NCBI GenBank assembly: GCA_017513085.1 | Contig: JAFWDK010000026.1 | Span: forward strand, 1 to 57,684 | Origin: Clostridiales bacterium | GTDB lineage: Bacteria; Bacillota; Clostridia; Saccharofermentanales; Saccharofermentanaceae | Direction: 5' to 3' | DNA length: 57,684 nt | Shown: positions 1 to 9,978 of the stretch, piece by piece | Layout of the letters: each line of letters starts with the position of its first letter | How positions within the stretch are numbered: position 1 is the first letter of the stretch | Made by a program: the position numbers and the translations under genes | The notes under the pieces: model-generated | The model's input: only the letters and a program-made list of their open reading frames with translations | What the model was told of the DNA's origin: nothing | Database searches by the model: none

Positions 1-2
1 AA

Positions 3-491
3 CCGCTTCTTACTACTTTTTCTGATATAGATATTTCGGAGTACAAGAAGATGGAACAGAAGATGCCTTCTTCTGTATTTATTCCGTATGTGATCCGCAC
101 GGTTACGATCATCGGAATCGTTGCTGTAGTAGCGGCATTCTTTATTCCATTCATCTATGTTCTGCCTGTTTTGACATTAGCGATACTGATCACGATCGGT
201 GTTATCTGGATGCTTCGCGGAAAACTGGCGGAAAAAGCGTATACCAAGATGATGAGCCGGAACCCGTACGATACGCATCGGGTATACATGTTCTATGACG
301 GATATTTACGTTACCGTGGAAACGTAACCAATGCGAGGATCCGGTATTTCGAGATCGTCCAGTGTGTCGAGACTGAAGAGAACTTCTATCTGCGTGTCAA
401 AGGACGCCGCGCGATTATCATTCTGCAGAAAAAGAACTGCTCCGAGGAACTGATTGCTTTTGTAAGGGGAAAATTCGGATCGCGGAATTAA
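3..491 (+). CDS. YcxB-like membrane protein (5' end probably outside the window)
   Basis: Small membrane protein of unknown function. Two adjacent hydrophobic segments (about residues 11-55 counted from the ATG at 51) are followed by a soluble C-terminal part with the pattern of the YcxB-like family: a short beta-rich domain with a YDGYLRYRG stretch and an IIILQKKNCSEE-like end. The frame is open to the left edge of the window without a stop, and the residues before the ATG at 51 look like the usual cytoplasmic N-terminus of this family. I therefore favour a gene truncated by the window. The alternative is a start at 51, which has a CGGAG ribosome site nine bases upstream. Family assignment is tentative. 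Confidence 0.6.
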   Translation, partial: PLLTTFSDIDISEYKKMEQKMPSSVFIPYVIRTVTIIGIVAVVAAFFIPFIYVLPVLTLAILITIGVIWMLRGKLAEKAYTKMMSRNPYDTHRVYMFYDGYLRYRGNVTNARIRYFEIVQCVETEENFYLRVKGRRAIIILQKKNCSEELIAFVRGKFGSRN

Positions 492-537
492 TGCGCAACC
501 CCCTATAGTATAGTCCCCTCTAAGAGAAATGACACAT

Positions 538-581
538 CAAAAACTGCACAAATCCTTGATCGGATTTCTGTGCAGTTTTTA
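538..581 (+). terminator. Rho-independent terminator
   Basis: An inverted repeat with arms AAAACTGCACA...AATCC and GGATT...TGTGCAGTTTT closes on a short TTGATC loop and is followed by a run of T. It ends the YcxB-like gene and lies immediately before the hsp20 control region. Confidence 0.85.
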
Positions 582-608
582 TTAGCACTCTCCCCTTGAC
601 AGTGCTAA
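582..608 (+). promoter_or_regulatory. CIRCE operator (HrcA site) of hsp20
   Basis: TTAGCACTC (582-590), nine bases, CAGTGCTAA (600-608). This is the CIRCE consensus TTAGCACTC-N9-GAGTGCTAA with one mismatch, at the first base of the right arm. The right arm overlaps the -35 box of the hsp20 promoter, so bound HrcA would block RNA polymerase. Heat or unfolded protein is expected to release repression. Confidence 0.93.
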
Positions 609-623
609 TTTCGGGACTATAAT
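596..623 (+). promoter_or_regulatory. Sigma-A promoter of hsp20
   Basis: A perfect -35 TTGACA (596-601), a 16-base spacer and a perfect -10 TATAAT (618-623). The -35 box lies inside the CIRCE element. Confidence 0.9.
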
Positions 624-713
624 AAAGGCGTAAACAGAGGAACGAAGATCCAAATAGATGATAAGACCTCCGCCCCAATGCGAGATAACAACATAGTAAA
701 GGAGGAATGATGT

Positions 714-1157
714 ATGTTGATGTCTGGTATTTTTGGAGAGAACTTGTTTGATGATTGGATGGGCTTCCCGATGCGGGAACTCGCAAATGTAGACCGTAGG
801 CTCTATGGTAAGAATGCGGGTCATGTCATGAAGACCGATGTTAACGAGACGGACGAGAACTATGAACTCGAAGTCGATCTGCCTGGTTTTAAGAAGGATG
901 AGATCAATGTCAAACTCGAAGATGGCTACATGACAATCAGTGCGTCGAAGGGCCTCGACAAAGAGAAGAAAGACAAGCATGGCACGATCATCCGTCAGGA
1001 AAGATATGCCGGCGCGATGTCCAGATCTTTCTATGTAGGTGAAGGCGTCAAGACAGAAGATGTGAAGGCAAAATTTGAAGATGGCGTCCTGAAACTCGAT
1101 ATTCCGAAGAAAGAATTGAATCTCCCGGGTACTTCCACGATCAATATTGAAGGATAA
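714..1157 (+). CDS. hsp20: Small heat-shock protein, Hsp20/alpha-crystallin family
   Basis: ATP-independent holdase chaperone of the cytoplasm that binds unfolding proteins and keeps them refoldable. The 147 residues are normal for the family. The alpha-crystallin domain spans about residues 38-140, with the ELEVDLPGFKKDEINVKLE strand region and the GVLKLDIPKK segment that precedes the C-terminal extension. The ATG at 714 is preceded by AAAGGAGG at eight bases; two other ATGs just upstream are in another frame. The gene is monocistronic: its own CIRCE-controlled promoter lies upstream and a strong terminator follows. Control by HrcA is inferred from the operator. Confidence 0.95.
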   Translation: MLMSGIFGENLFDDWMGFPMRELANVDRRLYGKNAGHVMKTDVNETDENYELEVDLPGFKKDEINVKLEDGYMTISASKGLDKEKKDKHGTIIRQERYAGAMSRSFYVGEGVKTEDVKAKFEDGVLKLDIPKKELNLPGTSTINIEG

Positions 1158-1205
1158 CCTGAACCGATCCGGCAAACTCGGATCCCCCATAAACCTCACC
1201 TAAAG

Positions 1206-1243
1206 AAAGACCCCTGTACCGGTTCCGGTGCAGGGGTCTTTGT
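1206..1243 (+). terminator. Rho-independent terminator of hsp20
   Basis: Near-perfect hairpin with arms AAAGACCCCTG and CAGGGGTCTTT around an ACCGG-TT-CCGGT apex. Because the arms end in A-runs and T-runs, it could also stop transcription arriving from the minus strand (the gene ending at 1274). Confidence 0.9.
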
Positions 1244-1273
1244 GGTTATGCGCAAGTTTGTGAACAATAACGG

Positions 1274-4200
1274 TCATGAGACTTGAATACCAAGTTTTTT
1301 AGCCTCTTCCTTAAATCTGTTAAGTGCCGTTTCAAGACTGATTTCTCCATAGGCGTACTCACGTGCAAGATCGGAAAAAACGCCATTAAGATCATTGTCG
1401 TATGGACTGTATGCCTTCGCGTGAGCATGAGAAGCTGCCTGGACGAAGATTGGGAACGGATTCTGGTTGTTAAGGATAGACCATTTATCATTGAGCATCT
1501 TCATAACGGATTTGGATGAAACGGAATCCTGTTTGAAGTCAGCTCTTAGTGAACCTTGTGCCCACTTGTACTGAAGACCATCCTTGGAGCAATCGAGAGT
1601 GATGTAGTGGAGAATATCCCCGACTATCTGTGCTTTTTCGGTGCCGATGACATTTTTGTTTGCTATAGCCCAGGTTCCGCCCCAATAAAATGCGTATGGA
1701 GACTCACAGATCGCCCAGTCGTTAGAAAGAGCAGTATTCTCGACCTGCATTCCAATGACGTAATTGAGGAACCATGCCGGTCCGAAGAATCCGAAAACAC
1801 CTCTGGGACCTTCGCCTCTCATATCAGCATTCCAGTCTGGACCCCAGGCGTAAGTGTTGTTACAGTAACCCTTATCAACGATGGTTTTGGCAAGTTCCAT
1901 GTAATTCTTTCTGATCGGATCGATCACAAGTTTACCAGAAATCACCCATGGCGAATTTGCTGCTTTTTCCGCAACATTATAGACATCGCCGATGGAAGAG
2001 ATGATGGAGTAGCCCTTCTGGTTGAGCTGGTCGGCTGCTTTTAGGAATGTATCCCAACTGTTCGTGTTGGCACCGATGGCTTTCGCGATAACATCCGGCG
2101 CATCAGAGCCGAAGACCTGCTTGGCGATGGATCTTCTATAGATGAATACGCCCGGTGTGGACTGATAGCTAAGACCACAGATCTTGCCATCGCTTTTTCT
2201 TGAACCGATGGACATTACGTATTGAGCCGGATCGGCTGCCTGAAGTTTGGCGGCAAAATCGGGGATGAGCTGGTCGTAAGGCGCGGCATAGGATGCATAT
2301 TTTCCGTTAATGTAGGGATAAGCATAGTCAGCTTCTGCCATATAGATATCCACACTGTTATTTTCCAGAGCATAGTTCAGCATATGCTCATACAAATGGG
2401 CATCGTTGTACATGATCTCAAACTGAAACTGGTATTTTGCTGCGATGTCCGGGTGTTTCTGGAGATACGATTCGACAATCGCCTTTGTTTCATCGGACAA
2501 ACCGAAAACGACGATCTTTCCATTGCTGGGAATCGGTGTCGGCGCCGGTGGCTGAGGGAGCGTACCACGCTCGATGCCATACTGTTTACAGAGCGCTGTA
2601 AATTCAGGAGATTCAGCAAACTTTTTGATGATTGCCTCGCGGGACACACCGGAGATAAGTTGGCTGACCCAGTATTCCAGACCGGCCGAGTCGGAATTTC
2701 TATCCATGAATGTTGCGTAGAGGGTATTAACGAATGAGTAATTCGGAGTTTTGAAATTGATGTATTCTTCAGACGTGAAGAATAGATTTGCGGCTTCGGC
2801 AGCTGTCTTTTCAAGATTGGTGAGCGCCAGCGACCAGTACTGCAACCCTTTTTCTTCCGGCTCTCTGTTCAGGCAATATGCATATAGTCTTGAAACGAAA
2901 GAAAGAGCATTGTCTGATGGTTTAGTTGCTTTATGGTACAGAGCGCCGGATTTGACGCCGTAACCGGCGCAGACGTTACACCATTCTGTAGACTCGATAA
3001 AACCGTTTACAACATCGCGCTTTGAGACACCCTTGTTTAATTGCCCGACCCAGTAGCTTTTACCGCCGGATTCTGCTGCACGATCAAAGAAGACAGCATA
3101 AAGAGTATCTACGAACTGGTCGTTATTTAATCCGCGATTCATGAATTCCGGTGCGTCCAAAAGGAAGAATCGCGCACAGTCTGCGCCGGTCGCACCTTCG
3201 TTGACAACATGATTGACCCAGAATGCTTTTCCTTCGGCTTCCGGTTCACGGTTCAGTGCGATCTTATAGAGACGTTCAACAAAGCCTTCAAACCCTTTGT
3301 TCGGTCCGGGAGATGGGATGGCCGTCGGCAATGGTTCCGGCTCTGTCGTCGGAGTCGGGGTAGTTTTTTTGATCTCAGGCTTTATGTTGGTGGCTTTATC
3401 AAAAGATAAAATAATATCACCTTTGTCAGGATCACAGATGCCATAGTAAGATCCTTTGTCTCTGATTAGTGCAAACTTGATTGCGCTGACCAAAGAAGCG
3501 GAATTGCTTACGTCGAGTGTGTCGATCTGGTTGTTGTGCGTAAGAAGACAATAAAGATGAGTAAGATTGCTTACATCCAAACTTTTAAGTTCATTTTGGT
3601 AGCATTCCAGATAACTTAGATTGATACTCTTGTTGACTTCCAGCGAAGATAAATGGTTGTTGCTTACATATACGTATTGGAGATCTGTATGCTTACTCAG
3701 ATCGATGCTCGAAAGACTGCAATCGGAACAATTCAGACTTCTTAACTTCGTGTTGGCGTGAATATCCAAAGAATTGATTGGGTTTTCGTTACACGAGAGA
3801 GAAGTTAGCTTGGTGTTTCTGCTGATGTCGAGTGATGTGATCTTATTCCTGCCACAAGAAAGTGAATCAAGGTCGAGGTTATTGCTGACATCTATCGAAG
3901 AAATGGCATTTCCACCAATTCCCAAATCGCGGAGCTTAGTATTTTTGCTGACATCGATGGATGAAAGTTTATTTTTGCTGCAGATGAGCATTCTCAGCTC
4001 GGGTAACATCGAAACATCGAGAGAAGTGATCTGGTTTTCGGAAATATATAGGTCCTCAAGTACTGTATTTTTGCTGACATCCAAGGATGTCAGCTTGTTC
4101 CGTGAACAAATGATATGGGTCAGCTTCGGATTCTTACTGATATCGATACTGCTGACTTCATTTCTGGAAAAGAGCAGTCGCTCCAGATTTGGAAAGAATT

Positions 4201-4609
4201 CAATACCTTGAAGTGATTGAATACCCATTTCATCAACGGAAATGATTCTGATATCTGCTTCGTATTCGCTGAGAACCCCGTTCGAGTCTAAATCATATTT
4301 TTGAGTTACGTATTTGCGAAAAACACTGTCTGGGAAGTTTGTCTCATCAATTTTGATCCCATCATCAGATGGGGCGGAAACAGTTTCAGAAGAGGCTTCT
4401 TCGCTTTCTGAACCTGAAGGTTCACTCTCCGCTGAACTGTCATCTTCATCAGTAGGAATAGTGTTATCTCCTTCGAAGATAGGAGGCTCTTCCGCGCTAG
4501 GCGCAGTATCGGCCAGAAGAGTGGGCCGTTTAATGAAGTAAGTCCCCAAATTCGACAAGAAAAGACTAGCCGCGAGTAGGACGGCCAGTGCGTGACGTCT
4601 TCGTATCAT
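1274..4609 (-). CDS. Exported LRR / DUF4214 / solute-binding fusion protein
   Basis: An 1111-residue secreted or surface protein. Order: signal sequence (about 1-35), acidic Ser/Glu-rich stretch (36-90), an EF-hand-like DLDSNGVLSEYE calcium loop (about 105-116), about a dozen 22-residue leucine-rich repeats of the type LTSLDVSKN (about 125-395), a Thr/Pro linker (about 412-440), four DUF4214 repeats (about 441-690) with [11 protein letters not shown] and ESGGKSYWV cores, a second Pro linker, and a domain with the length and features of an ABC-transporter extracellular solute-binding protein (about 695-1111; it ends LNRFKEEAKKLG). The start has AAAGGAGG eight bases upstream. No LPXTG, SLH domain or transporter genes are nearby. 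Binding a ligand while displaying a recognition surface is an inference. The ligand is unknown. Confidence 0.85.
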   Translation of the reverse strand: MIRRRHALAVLLAASLFLSNLGTYFIKRPTLLADTAPSAEEPPIFEGDNTIPTDEDDSSAESEPSGSESEEASSETVSAPSDDGIKIDETNFPDSVFRKYVTQKYDLDSNGVLSEYEADIRIISVDEMGIQSLQGIEFFPNLERLLFSRNEVSSIDISKNPKLTHIICSRNKLTSLDVSKNTVLEDLYISENQITSLDVSMLPELRMLICSKNKLSSIDVSKNTKLRDLGIGGNAISSIDVSNNLDLDSLSCGRNKITSLDISRNTKLTSLSCNENPINSLDIHANTKLRSLNCSDCSLSSIDLSKHTDLQYVYVSNNHLSSLEVNKSINLSYLECYQNELKSLDVSNLTHLYCLLTHNNQIDTLDVSNSASLVSAIKFALIRDKGSYYGICDPDKGDIILSFDKATNIKPEIKKTTPTPTTEPEPLPTAIPSPGPNKGFEGFVERLYKIALNREPEAEGKAFWVNHVVNEGATGADCARFFLLDAPEFMNRGLNNDQFVDTLYAVFFDRAAESGGKSYWVGQLNKGVSKRDVVNGFIESTEWCNVCAGYGVKSGALYHKATKPSDNALSFVSRLYAYCLNREPEEKGLQYWSLALTNLEKTAAEAANLFFTSEEYINFKTPNYSFVNTLYATFMDRNSDSAGLEYWVSQLISGVSREAIIKKFAESPEFTALCKQYGIERGTLPQPPAPTPIPSNGKIVVFGLSDETKAIVESYLQKHPDIAAKYQFQFEIMYNDAHLYEHMLNYALENNSVDIYMAEADYAYPYINGKYASYAAPYDQLIPDFAAKLQAADPAQYVMSIGSRKSDGKICGLSYQSTPGVFIYRRSIAKQVFGSDAPDVIAKAIGANTNSWDTFLKAADQLNQKGYSIISSIGDVYNVAEKAANSPWVISGKLVIDPIRKNYMELAKTIVDKGYCNNTYAWGPDWNADMRGEGPRGVFGFFGPAWFLNYVIGMQVENTALSNDWAICESPYAFYWGGTWAIANKNVIGTEKAQIVGDILHYITLDCSKDGLQYKWAQGSLRADFKQDSVSSKSVMKMLNDKWSILNNQNPFPIFVQAASHAHAKAYSPYDNDLNGVFSDLAREYAYGEISLETALNRFKEEAKKLGIQVS

Positions 4610-4667
4610 AATATCATCCTCCTTTTGCAGTACGAAAAAACATTGCGTACCAATAACCCATACTCCG

Positions 4668-4673
4668 ATTATA
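4668..4673 (-). promoter_or_regulatory. -10 box of the LRR-DUF4214 gene promoter
   Basis: On the minus strand a perfect TATAAT lies about 60 bases before the start codon. A weak TTTCAG sits 17 bases upstream as a possible -35. The weak -35 leaves room for an activator. Confidence 0.5.
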
Positions 4674-4793
4674 GTCCCGACGGGAAACCACTGAAAGACA
4701 GGATGTAAATTATTAACAGAATTTTCAAATTGTTTTGCGAAGTTGCAAAGCTTTATCTTTTTTTCTTCTCGCTATCATGAAAGGCAAAAAGAA

Positions 4794-4849
4794 ATCTCGC
4801 TCTGGCGAGTTCTTCCGCGCAACGGAAGTTGTCTGAGCCAGAGCGAGAT
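4794..4849 (-). terminator. Terminator of gdhA (long hairpin)
   Basis: Thirteen-base perfect arms ATCTCGCTCTGGC / GCCAGAGCGAGAT (4794-4806 and 4837-4849) enclose a second smaller stem CTTCCG/CGGAAG. On the minus strand it is followed by TTCTTTTT, which makes it an intrinsic terminator for gdhA. Confidence 0.9.
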
Positions 4850-4886
4850 ATTCTTTTTAGCCTTATCTTAAACCGCGAACCGAGTA

Positions 4887-6236
<1,350 letters not shown>

Positions 6237-6274
6237 TCAATCCTCCATATAATAAATCTGAAATCAATAGTTGC

Positions 6275-6302
6275 ATTATACAACCTACATTTCGATTTGC
6301 AA
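6275..6302 (-). promoter_or_regulatory. Sigma-A promoter of gdhA
   Basis: Minus-strand -35 TTGCAA (6297-6302) and -10 TATAAT (6275-6280) with a 16-base spacer, about 45 bases before the gdhA start. Confidence 0.75.
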
Positions 6303-6546
6303 ATAGAAATCTTCGTGTTTTTGCAAGAAGAATAAAAAACGTTGCAAAAAATGAAACATTTTTTCATGAAAGACATCCGCTTGCGATTTCGTGGAATGAC
6401 TTTGTAAAGTGGCGACTATAGCCTTGTTTCAGCAAGAGTGGCTTCGTTGGGCTATAAGATCTCGTCAAAATGCATTATGAAATTCCGAAAACAGAATGTT
6501 GCAAAAACAAGTGCTTTTGGAACAACAGAAAAAAATATATAAAGTT

Positions 6547-6574
6547 GTAACGTTTCCGGAGGTGAGTTGTTTCA
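6547..6574 (+). promoter_or_regulatory. Shared upstream motif of the paralogue family (copy 1)
   Basis: GTAACGTTTCC at 6547 and TTGTTTCA at 6567. The same pair, with the same 20-base offset, lies upstream of the third paralogue (11199/11219), and a degenerate copy (10146/10167) lies before the second. The GTAAC box and the spacing are reminiscent of an ECF-type promoter. That reading is inference. Confidence 0.45.
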
Positions 6575-6615
6575 CATATGGAAAAGAGATGTGGGACAAA
6601 GGAAAGGTGAGGATC

Positions 6616-7665
6616 ATGAAAAAGAATGAGAAGAAAACGAATCATGATAAGCGAATGAAGGTGTTGTTCGTCTCTTGTGTGACACTCGTTACTGCAATCG
6701 TGTTGTGCGGTCTGGGATGGTATGTGCACCATAGGTACTATCTTAGAACCACGACGCTGATTCCGGAACTGGAGGCCATCGCGCCGAAGCAGCCACAGGA
6801 TATGGTTTTCGAAGACGAAAATGGCAGGCAATACTATGAATTGACTCGCGAAGGTTCAGTGGTCAATGACGAGGCCGGGATATACTTGTCGAGAGCCACG
6901 TTTGCTTGTTTTGATGAAGAAGAGGGAAAGATGTGGACTTCTTACGCCAAAAGCAAAAAGCATAGCGATGAGGTTCTGAGTCTGTATAAGTCTTTCGCAA
7001 AGGTTCGTGGCAAAGAGGTAACGGACTGGACTATGGATAAACTCACTTATCCTATCTATTCTATAGAGTTTTTTATGCGTGAGGGCACTTTCTGGGGTGT
7101 ATGGAGCAATGGTTATCTGATCACCAACGCACATAAGACCTATAAACTGGATTATGATTTTTCCGAGTTTGAGAAAGCCGGCAACACGATGTTTACATAT
7201 TCTGATGTGGGCAAGGTCAATGAGGATAGAATGCTCTGGCCGATCCTGCAATACACCGTCCTGACCGAAAACGGGACAAAATGGAAGGCGGACGCACTGA
7301 AACCTTCGATCTTCGATGTCGGAGAGATGGAAGGATTGACGATGACGGTCAAGGAGGTGGATCTGGAATCTTTCCAGAGAACCATTACGATTGAGATCCG
7401 AAACGACAGCACATCGGATATCAAGTACGGAACGAAACTTCATATGGAAACGCTTGTGGACGGAAAGTGGTATCAGCCTTTGGTAGATCCGACGGGGGCC
7501 TTGGTAACCGGTGTGGACAGTCTTATGAATACGCTTCGGCCGGGGGAAACGAAGACGGTTAAGTATAACGTGATGGCGTACCTGAATCCGCCGCTGGCGC
7601 AGAACCGGGCGATACTATATGTATACAAAGATGGTGAACGGGCGCATGTGGCGGCGGAATTCTGA
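6616..7665 (+). CDS. Membrane-anchored protein, three-member paralogue family (1)
   Basis: Function not known. The 349 residues comprise a short basic N-terminus, one membrane helix (about 18-37) and an extracytoplasmic part. That part has the family signature WSNGYLITN followed by a KLDYDFSEF-type segment, and a C-terminal beta-sandwich-like region (about 235-349) with VDGKWYQPL and LRPGETKTVKYNV, which resembles a bacterial Ig-like domain. It shares this whole plan with the genes at 10217 and 11254. I chose ATG 6616, behind AAAGGTGAGG and directly before the basic/hydrophobic signal anchor; the frame is open upstream to 6496, but that extension has no membrane logic. Confidence 0.75.
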   Translation: MKKNEKKTNHDKRMKVLFVSCVTLVTAIVLCGLGWYVHHRYYLRTTTLIPELEAIAPKQPQDMVFEDENGRQYYELTREGSVVNDEAGIYLSRATFACFDEEEGKMWTSYAKSKKHSDEVLSLYKSFAKVRGKEVTDWTMDKLTYPIYSIEFFMREGTFWGVWSNGYLITNAHKTYKLDYDFSEFEKAGNTMFTYSDVGKVNEDRMLWPILQYTVLTENGTKWKADALKPSIFDVGEMEGLTMTVKEVDLESFQRTITIEIRNDSTSDIKYGTKLHMETLVDGKWYQPLVDPTGALVTGVDSLMNTLRPGETKTVKYNVMAYLNPPLAQNRAILYVYKDGERAHVAAEF

Positions 7666-7743
7666 AAGGGGAGTACGCTGCATCTGTAGAAGTCTCCAAG
7701 TATACCGGCGTGTCGAATACGAACTTTCGGAATAAGGAATGAT

Positions 7744-9192
7744 TCATGTGAACGGGAAGGCGATGAAATTCATCATCACATAACTTGCTGCGGAGAACCA
7801 AAGCCAGGGAGCGAACGTTTTCTTTCCGGTAAGCAGATGCACGATGGTCAGGATGGAGCCGACGAAAACTACGGCCGTGCCCCATAGTCCGAGTGTGCGG
7901 GAGACTGTGAATCCGAAACGGGACATGTAAAGTATGATCTTCGAGGCAGAGATACAGGCGAAGATGCAGCTTTCTGTCATGAGCGCCACGCTTCCGGTCT
8001 TGATGAAACGGTGGTCGTGCGAACCGAAGATGCGGATCACGGACATGAGCACGAAGTTGATCAGTACCACATTGATGAGTTCGTGGAAACCGCTGACGGC
8101 GTATTCGGATGCGGTGAATTCCTGGGGCAGTACTCCTGCAAAAGCACTGAACATGTACGAGGCCTGGGAGATAAAGAAGGCCAGATATACCAGGACGAAC
8201 ACTCCAAGAGTGAGTGCCACCAGTACGTTGGGGAGAAAGCGGAGCTTTTGGCTTGATTTAATTGTATGTTCGTATAAATCTTTTTCCGGTGTGGAGTCCA
8301 TGCGCACACTTCCTTGAAACAGACCGAACAGATACATGCCGACCGGGATACTGAAGAAGAAGCGTGCAATCACTTCGAAGAATGATATGTTGCTGAAAAA
8401 GTGGTCGATCGAATCGGAGACGTACTTAAAGTTTCCGTCCATACTTGCCAGATTTCCGAAAGCTTCGACGAATATAACAAGGATGAGGATCAGGACTCCG
8501 ATGGTACCGAAGATCTTGCCGGCACCATTGGAGGCGGAATCCTGATTGGAAGCTCCCTGCCCGTAGGAGTTGTTTGGAGTTTCGTGCGGGACAGGAATAG
8601 GCATCGTGGCAGAGGGAAAATACCCGGAGTGCTTCGGTACGGAACTGGTTGCCGGTATAGAAGCTGATGGAGCAACAGAAGCTTGCGCCGAAGATGAGGC
8701 TGATTTGCCTGCTCTTCTGGCAGAGATGCTTTCGGAAACGGAGAAGATCCGGGCGCAAAAGTTTCTGAAAGGGATTCGGAAAGTACCATTTACGAGATCT
8801 CCGGGAAGGAGCACCGAGGAGCGGTCCGAAATAAGGTGGCCGGTTCCGCAGAGTACCATATAGATCAGCACGGGATGCATCAGGAGAAAGGATAACTCCG
8901 GACGGAATCCCAGATAAGTATTGATGCTGAGAAGAAGGAGGATCGCTTCCCAGAATCGGGTTTCAATACGCAAACGGGCCGTATGGTGATCTTTCCCGAG
9001 GAGTGACTGCTGCTTCATGGTCAATTCCAGCCATATGATCGCTACGATGGACAGGATGGACAGGAAGATCGCGCGGATAAGTAAATTGGGCAGATATGTT
9101 GTGAAAAAACAGATATATGCGTAGGAAAAAGCGTAACTGATACCAAGACAGAGGAATTTCAGAATCTCTGCCTGCTTTGTGCTTAGATTCAT
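7744..9192 (-). CDS. DUF4153/DUF4173-like polytopic membrane protein
   Basis: A 482-residue multi-pass membrane protein with about ten hydrophobic segments, split by a long Ser/Ala/Pro-rich loop (roughly residues 155-230). The stretch around FAGVLPQEFTASEYAVSGFHEL is the DUF4153/DUF4173 signature, in which AEYAxxGFxEL is conserved. Biochemical function is unknown. ATG 9192 with AAGAAGG seven bases upstream is preferred; an earlier in-frame start at 9246 would overlap the HTH gene. It is the last gene of a minus-strand operon with DUF2975 and YozG-type HTH genes, an arrangement common in Firmicutes. Confidence 0.8.
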   Translation of the reverse strand: MNLSTKQAEILKFLCLGISYAFSYAYICFFTTYLPNLLIRAIFLSILSIVAIIWLELTMKQQSLLGKDHHTARLRIETRFWEAILLLLSINTYLGFRPELSFLLMHPVLIYMVLCGTGHLISDRSSVLLPGDLVNGTFRIPFRNFCARIFSVSESISARRAGKSASSSAQASVAPSASIPATSSVPKHSGYFPSATMPIPVPHETPNNSYGQGASNQDSASNGAGKIFGTIGVLILILVIFVEAFGNLASMDGNFKYVSDSIDHFFSNISFFEVIARFFFSIPVGMYLFGLFQGSVRMDSTPEKDLYEHTIKSSQKLRFLPNVLVALTLGVFVLVYLAFFISQASYMFSAFAGVLPQEFTASEYAVSGFHELINVVLINFVLMSVIRIFGSHDHRFIKTGSVALMTESCIFACISASKIILYMSRFGFTVSRTLGLWGTAVVFVGSILTIVHLLTGKKTFAPWLWFSAASYVMMNFIAFPFT

Positions 9193-9206
9193 TTTGAAAC
9201 CTTCTT

Positions 9207-9413
9207 TCAGTCTTCCCGGTATTCGAGAATGTCTCCCGGCTGGCAATCCAGTGCCTTACAGATATCGTTCAAAGTACTGAAGCGGACAGCCTTGGCTTTC
9301 TGATTCTTTAATATGGAGAGATTAGCAGGGGTAATGCCGATCGCATTGGCCAGATCGCCGGCGGACATCTTACGTTTCGCCATCATAACATCGATATTTA
9401 CAATAATTGACAT
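9207..9413 (-). CDS. YozG/Xre-type helix-turn-helix regulator
   Basis: A 68-residue Cro/C1-type DNA-binding protein. It starts MSIIVNIDVMMAKRKMS, has the helix-turn-helix ANAIGITPANLSILKNQK (about 21-40) and ends in LDCQPGDILEY, the hallmark of the YozG-like family. ATG 9413 has GGAGGTGA at about six bases; the longer reading from 9491 runs into the upstream gene. It lies 16 bases after the DUF2975 gene and 14 bases before the DUF4153 gene. It probably regulates this operon through the inverted repeats at 9979-10068 (inference). Confidence 0.9.
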   Translation of the reverse strand: MSIIVNIDVMMAKRKMSAGDLANAIGITPANLSILKNQKAKAVRFSTLNDICKALDCQPGDILEYRED

Positions 9414-9429
9414 AACTATCACCTCCGTC

Positions 9430-9933
9430 TCACACAGTGAGATCCAGCTCAGCGCGCATATCGATGGCTTTATCCATGACAAGACGGACACACTGGACGA
9501 TCAGTCCGACGAAGACGCCGACGAGCGAAATAAGAGCTAAAGTTGCACAAGCACTGGCACTGACAAAACAGATCAGGGCAATCAGCAGACAAAGAAGAGA
9601 AATGGCATTCATATATGTCGTGTTTTTCTTGTCGAAAACGATATTCTTCTTCAGATTTAGAAGAAGCCGTACGACACAATAGAGGATCGGATAGGTGATT
9701 GCAGTAGAAAGATAAAAGCATGTCAGGAAAATGGAAAATCTGCATTCACTGTTGTCAAGGAACGAGAATATATGAACATAGTTTCCGCTGAAGGCGTGAT
9801 CTTCCCAACAGTAGCGGCAGAAGGAGTATCCGAAGAGATCTCCAAGGAGTACGCAAATGCAGAATACGGCACATGCGAGAAGGGTTAAGTTTAACCAAAG
9901 ATTATATGTAGGTTTTTCAGATTGACGTTGCAT
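9430..9933 (-). CDS. DUF2975 membrane protein
   Basis: A 167-residue protein with four predicted membrane helices (about 13-35, 62-87, 106-126 and 131-150) and the C-terminal AELDLTV tail typical of DUF2975, where E-x-DLTI is conserved. DUF2975 genes usually sit directly before a YozG-type HTH gene, as here. The pair is thought to couple a membrane signal to the small regulator, but its ligand is not established. GGAGG precedes the ATG at 9933. Confidence 0.85.
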   Translation of the reverse strand: MQRQSEKPTYNLWLNLTLLACAVFCICVLLGDLFGYSFCRYCWEDHAFSGNYVHIFSFLDNSECRFSIFLTCFYLSTAITYPILYCVVRLLLNLKKNIVFDKKNTTYMNAISLLCLLIALICFVSASACATLALISLVGVFVGLIVQCVRLVMDKAIDMRAELDLTV

Positions 9934-9978
9934 AAGAATTGACCTCCGAAATTATTAGAAGTAGATAAACTGAGAATA

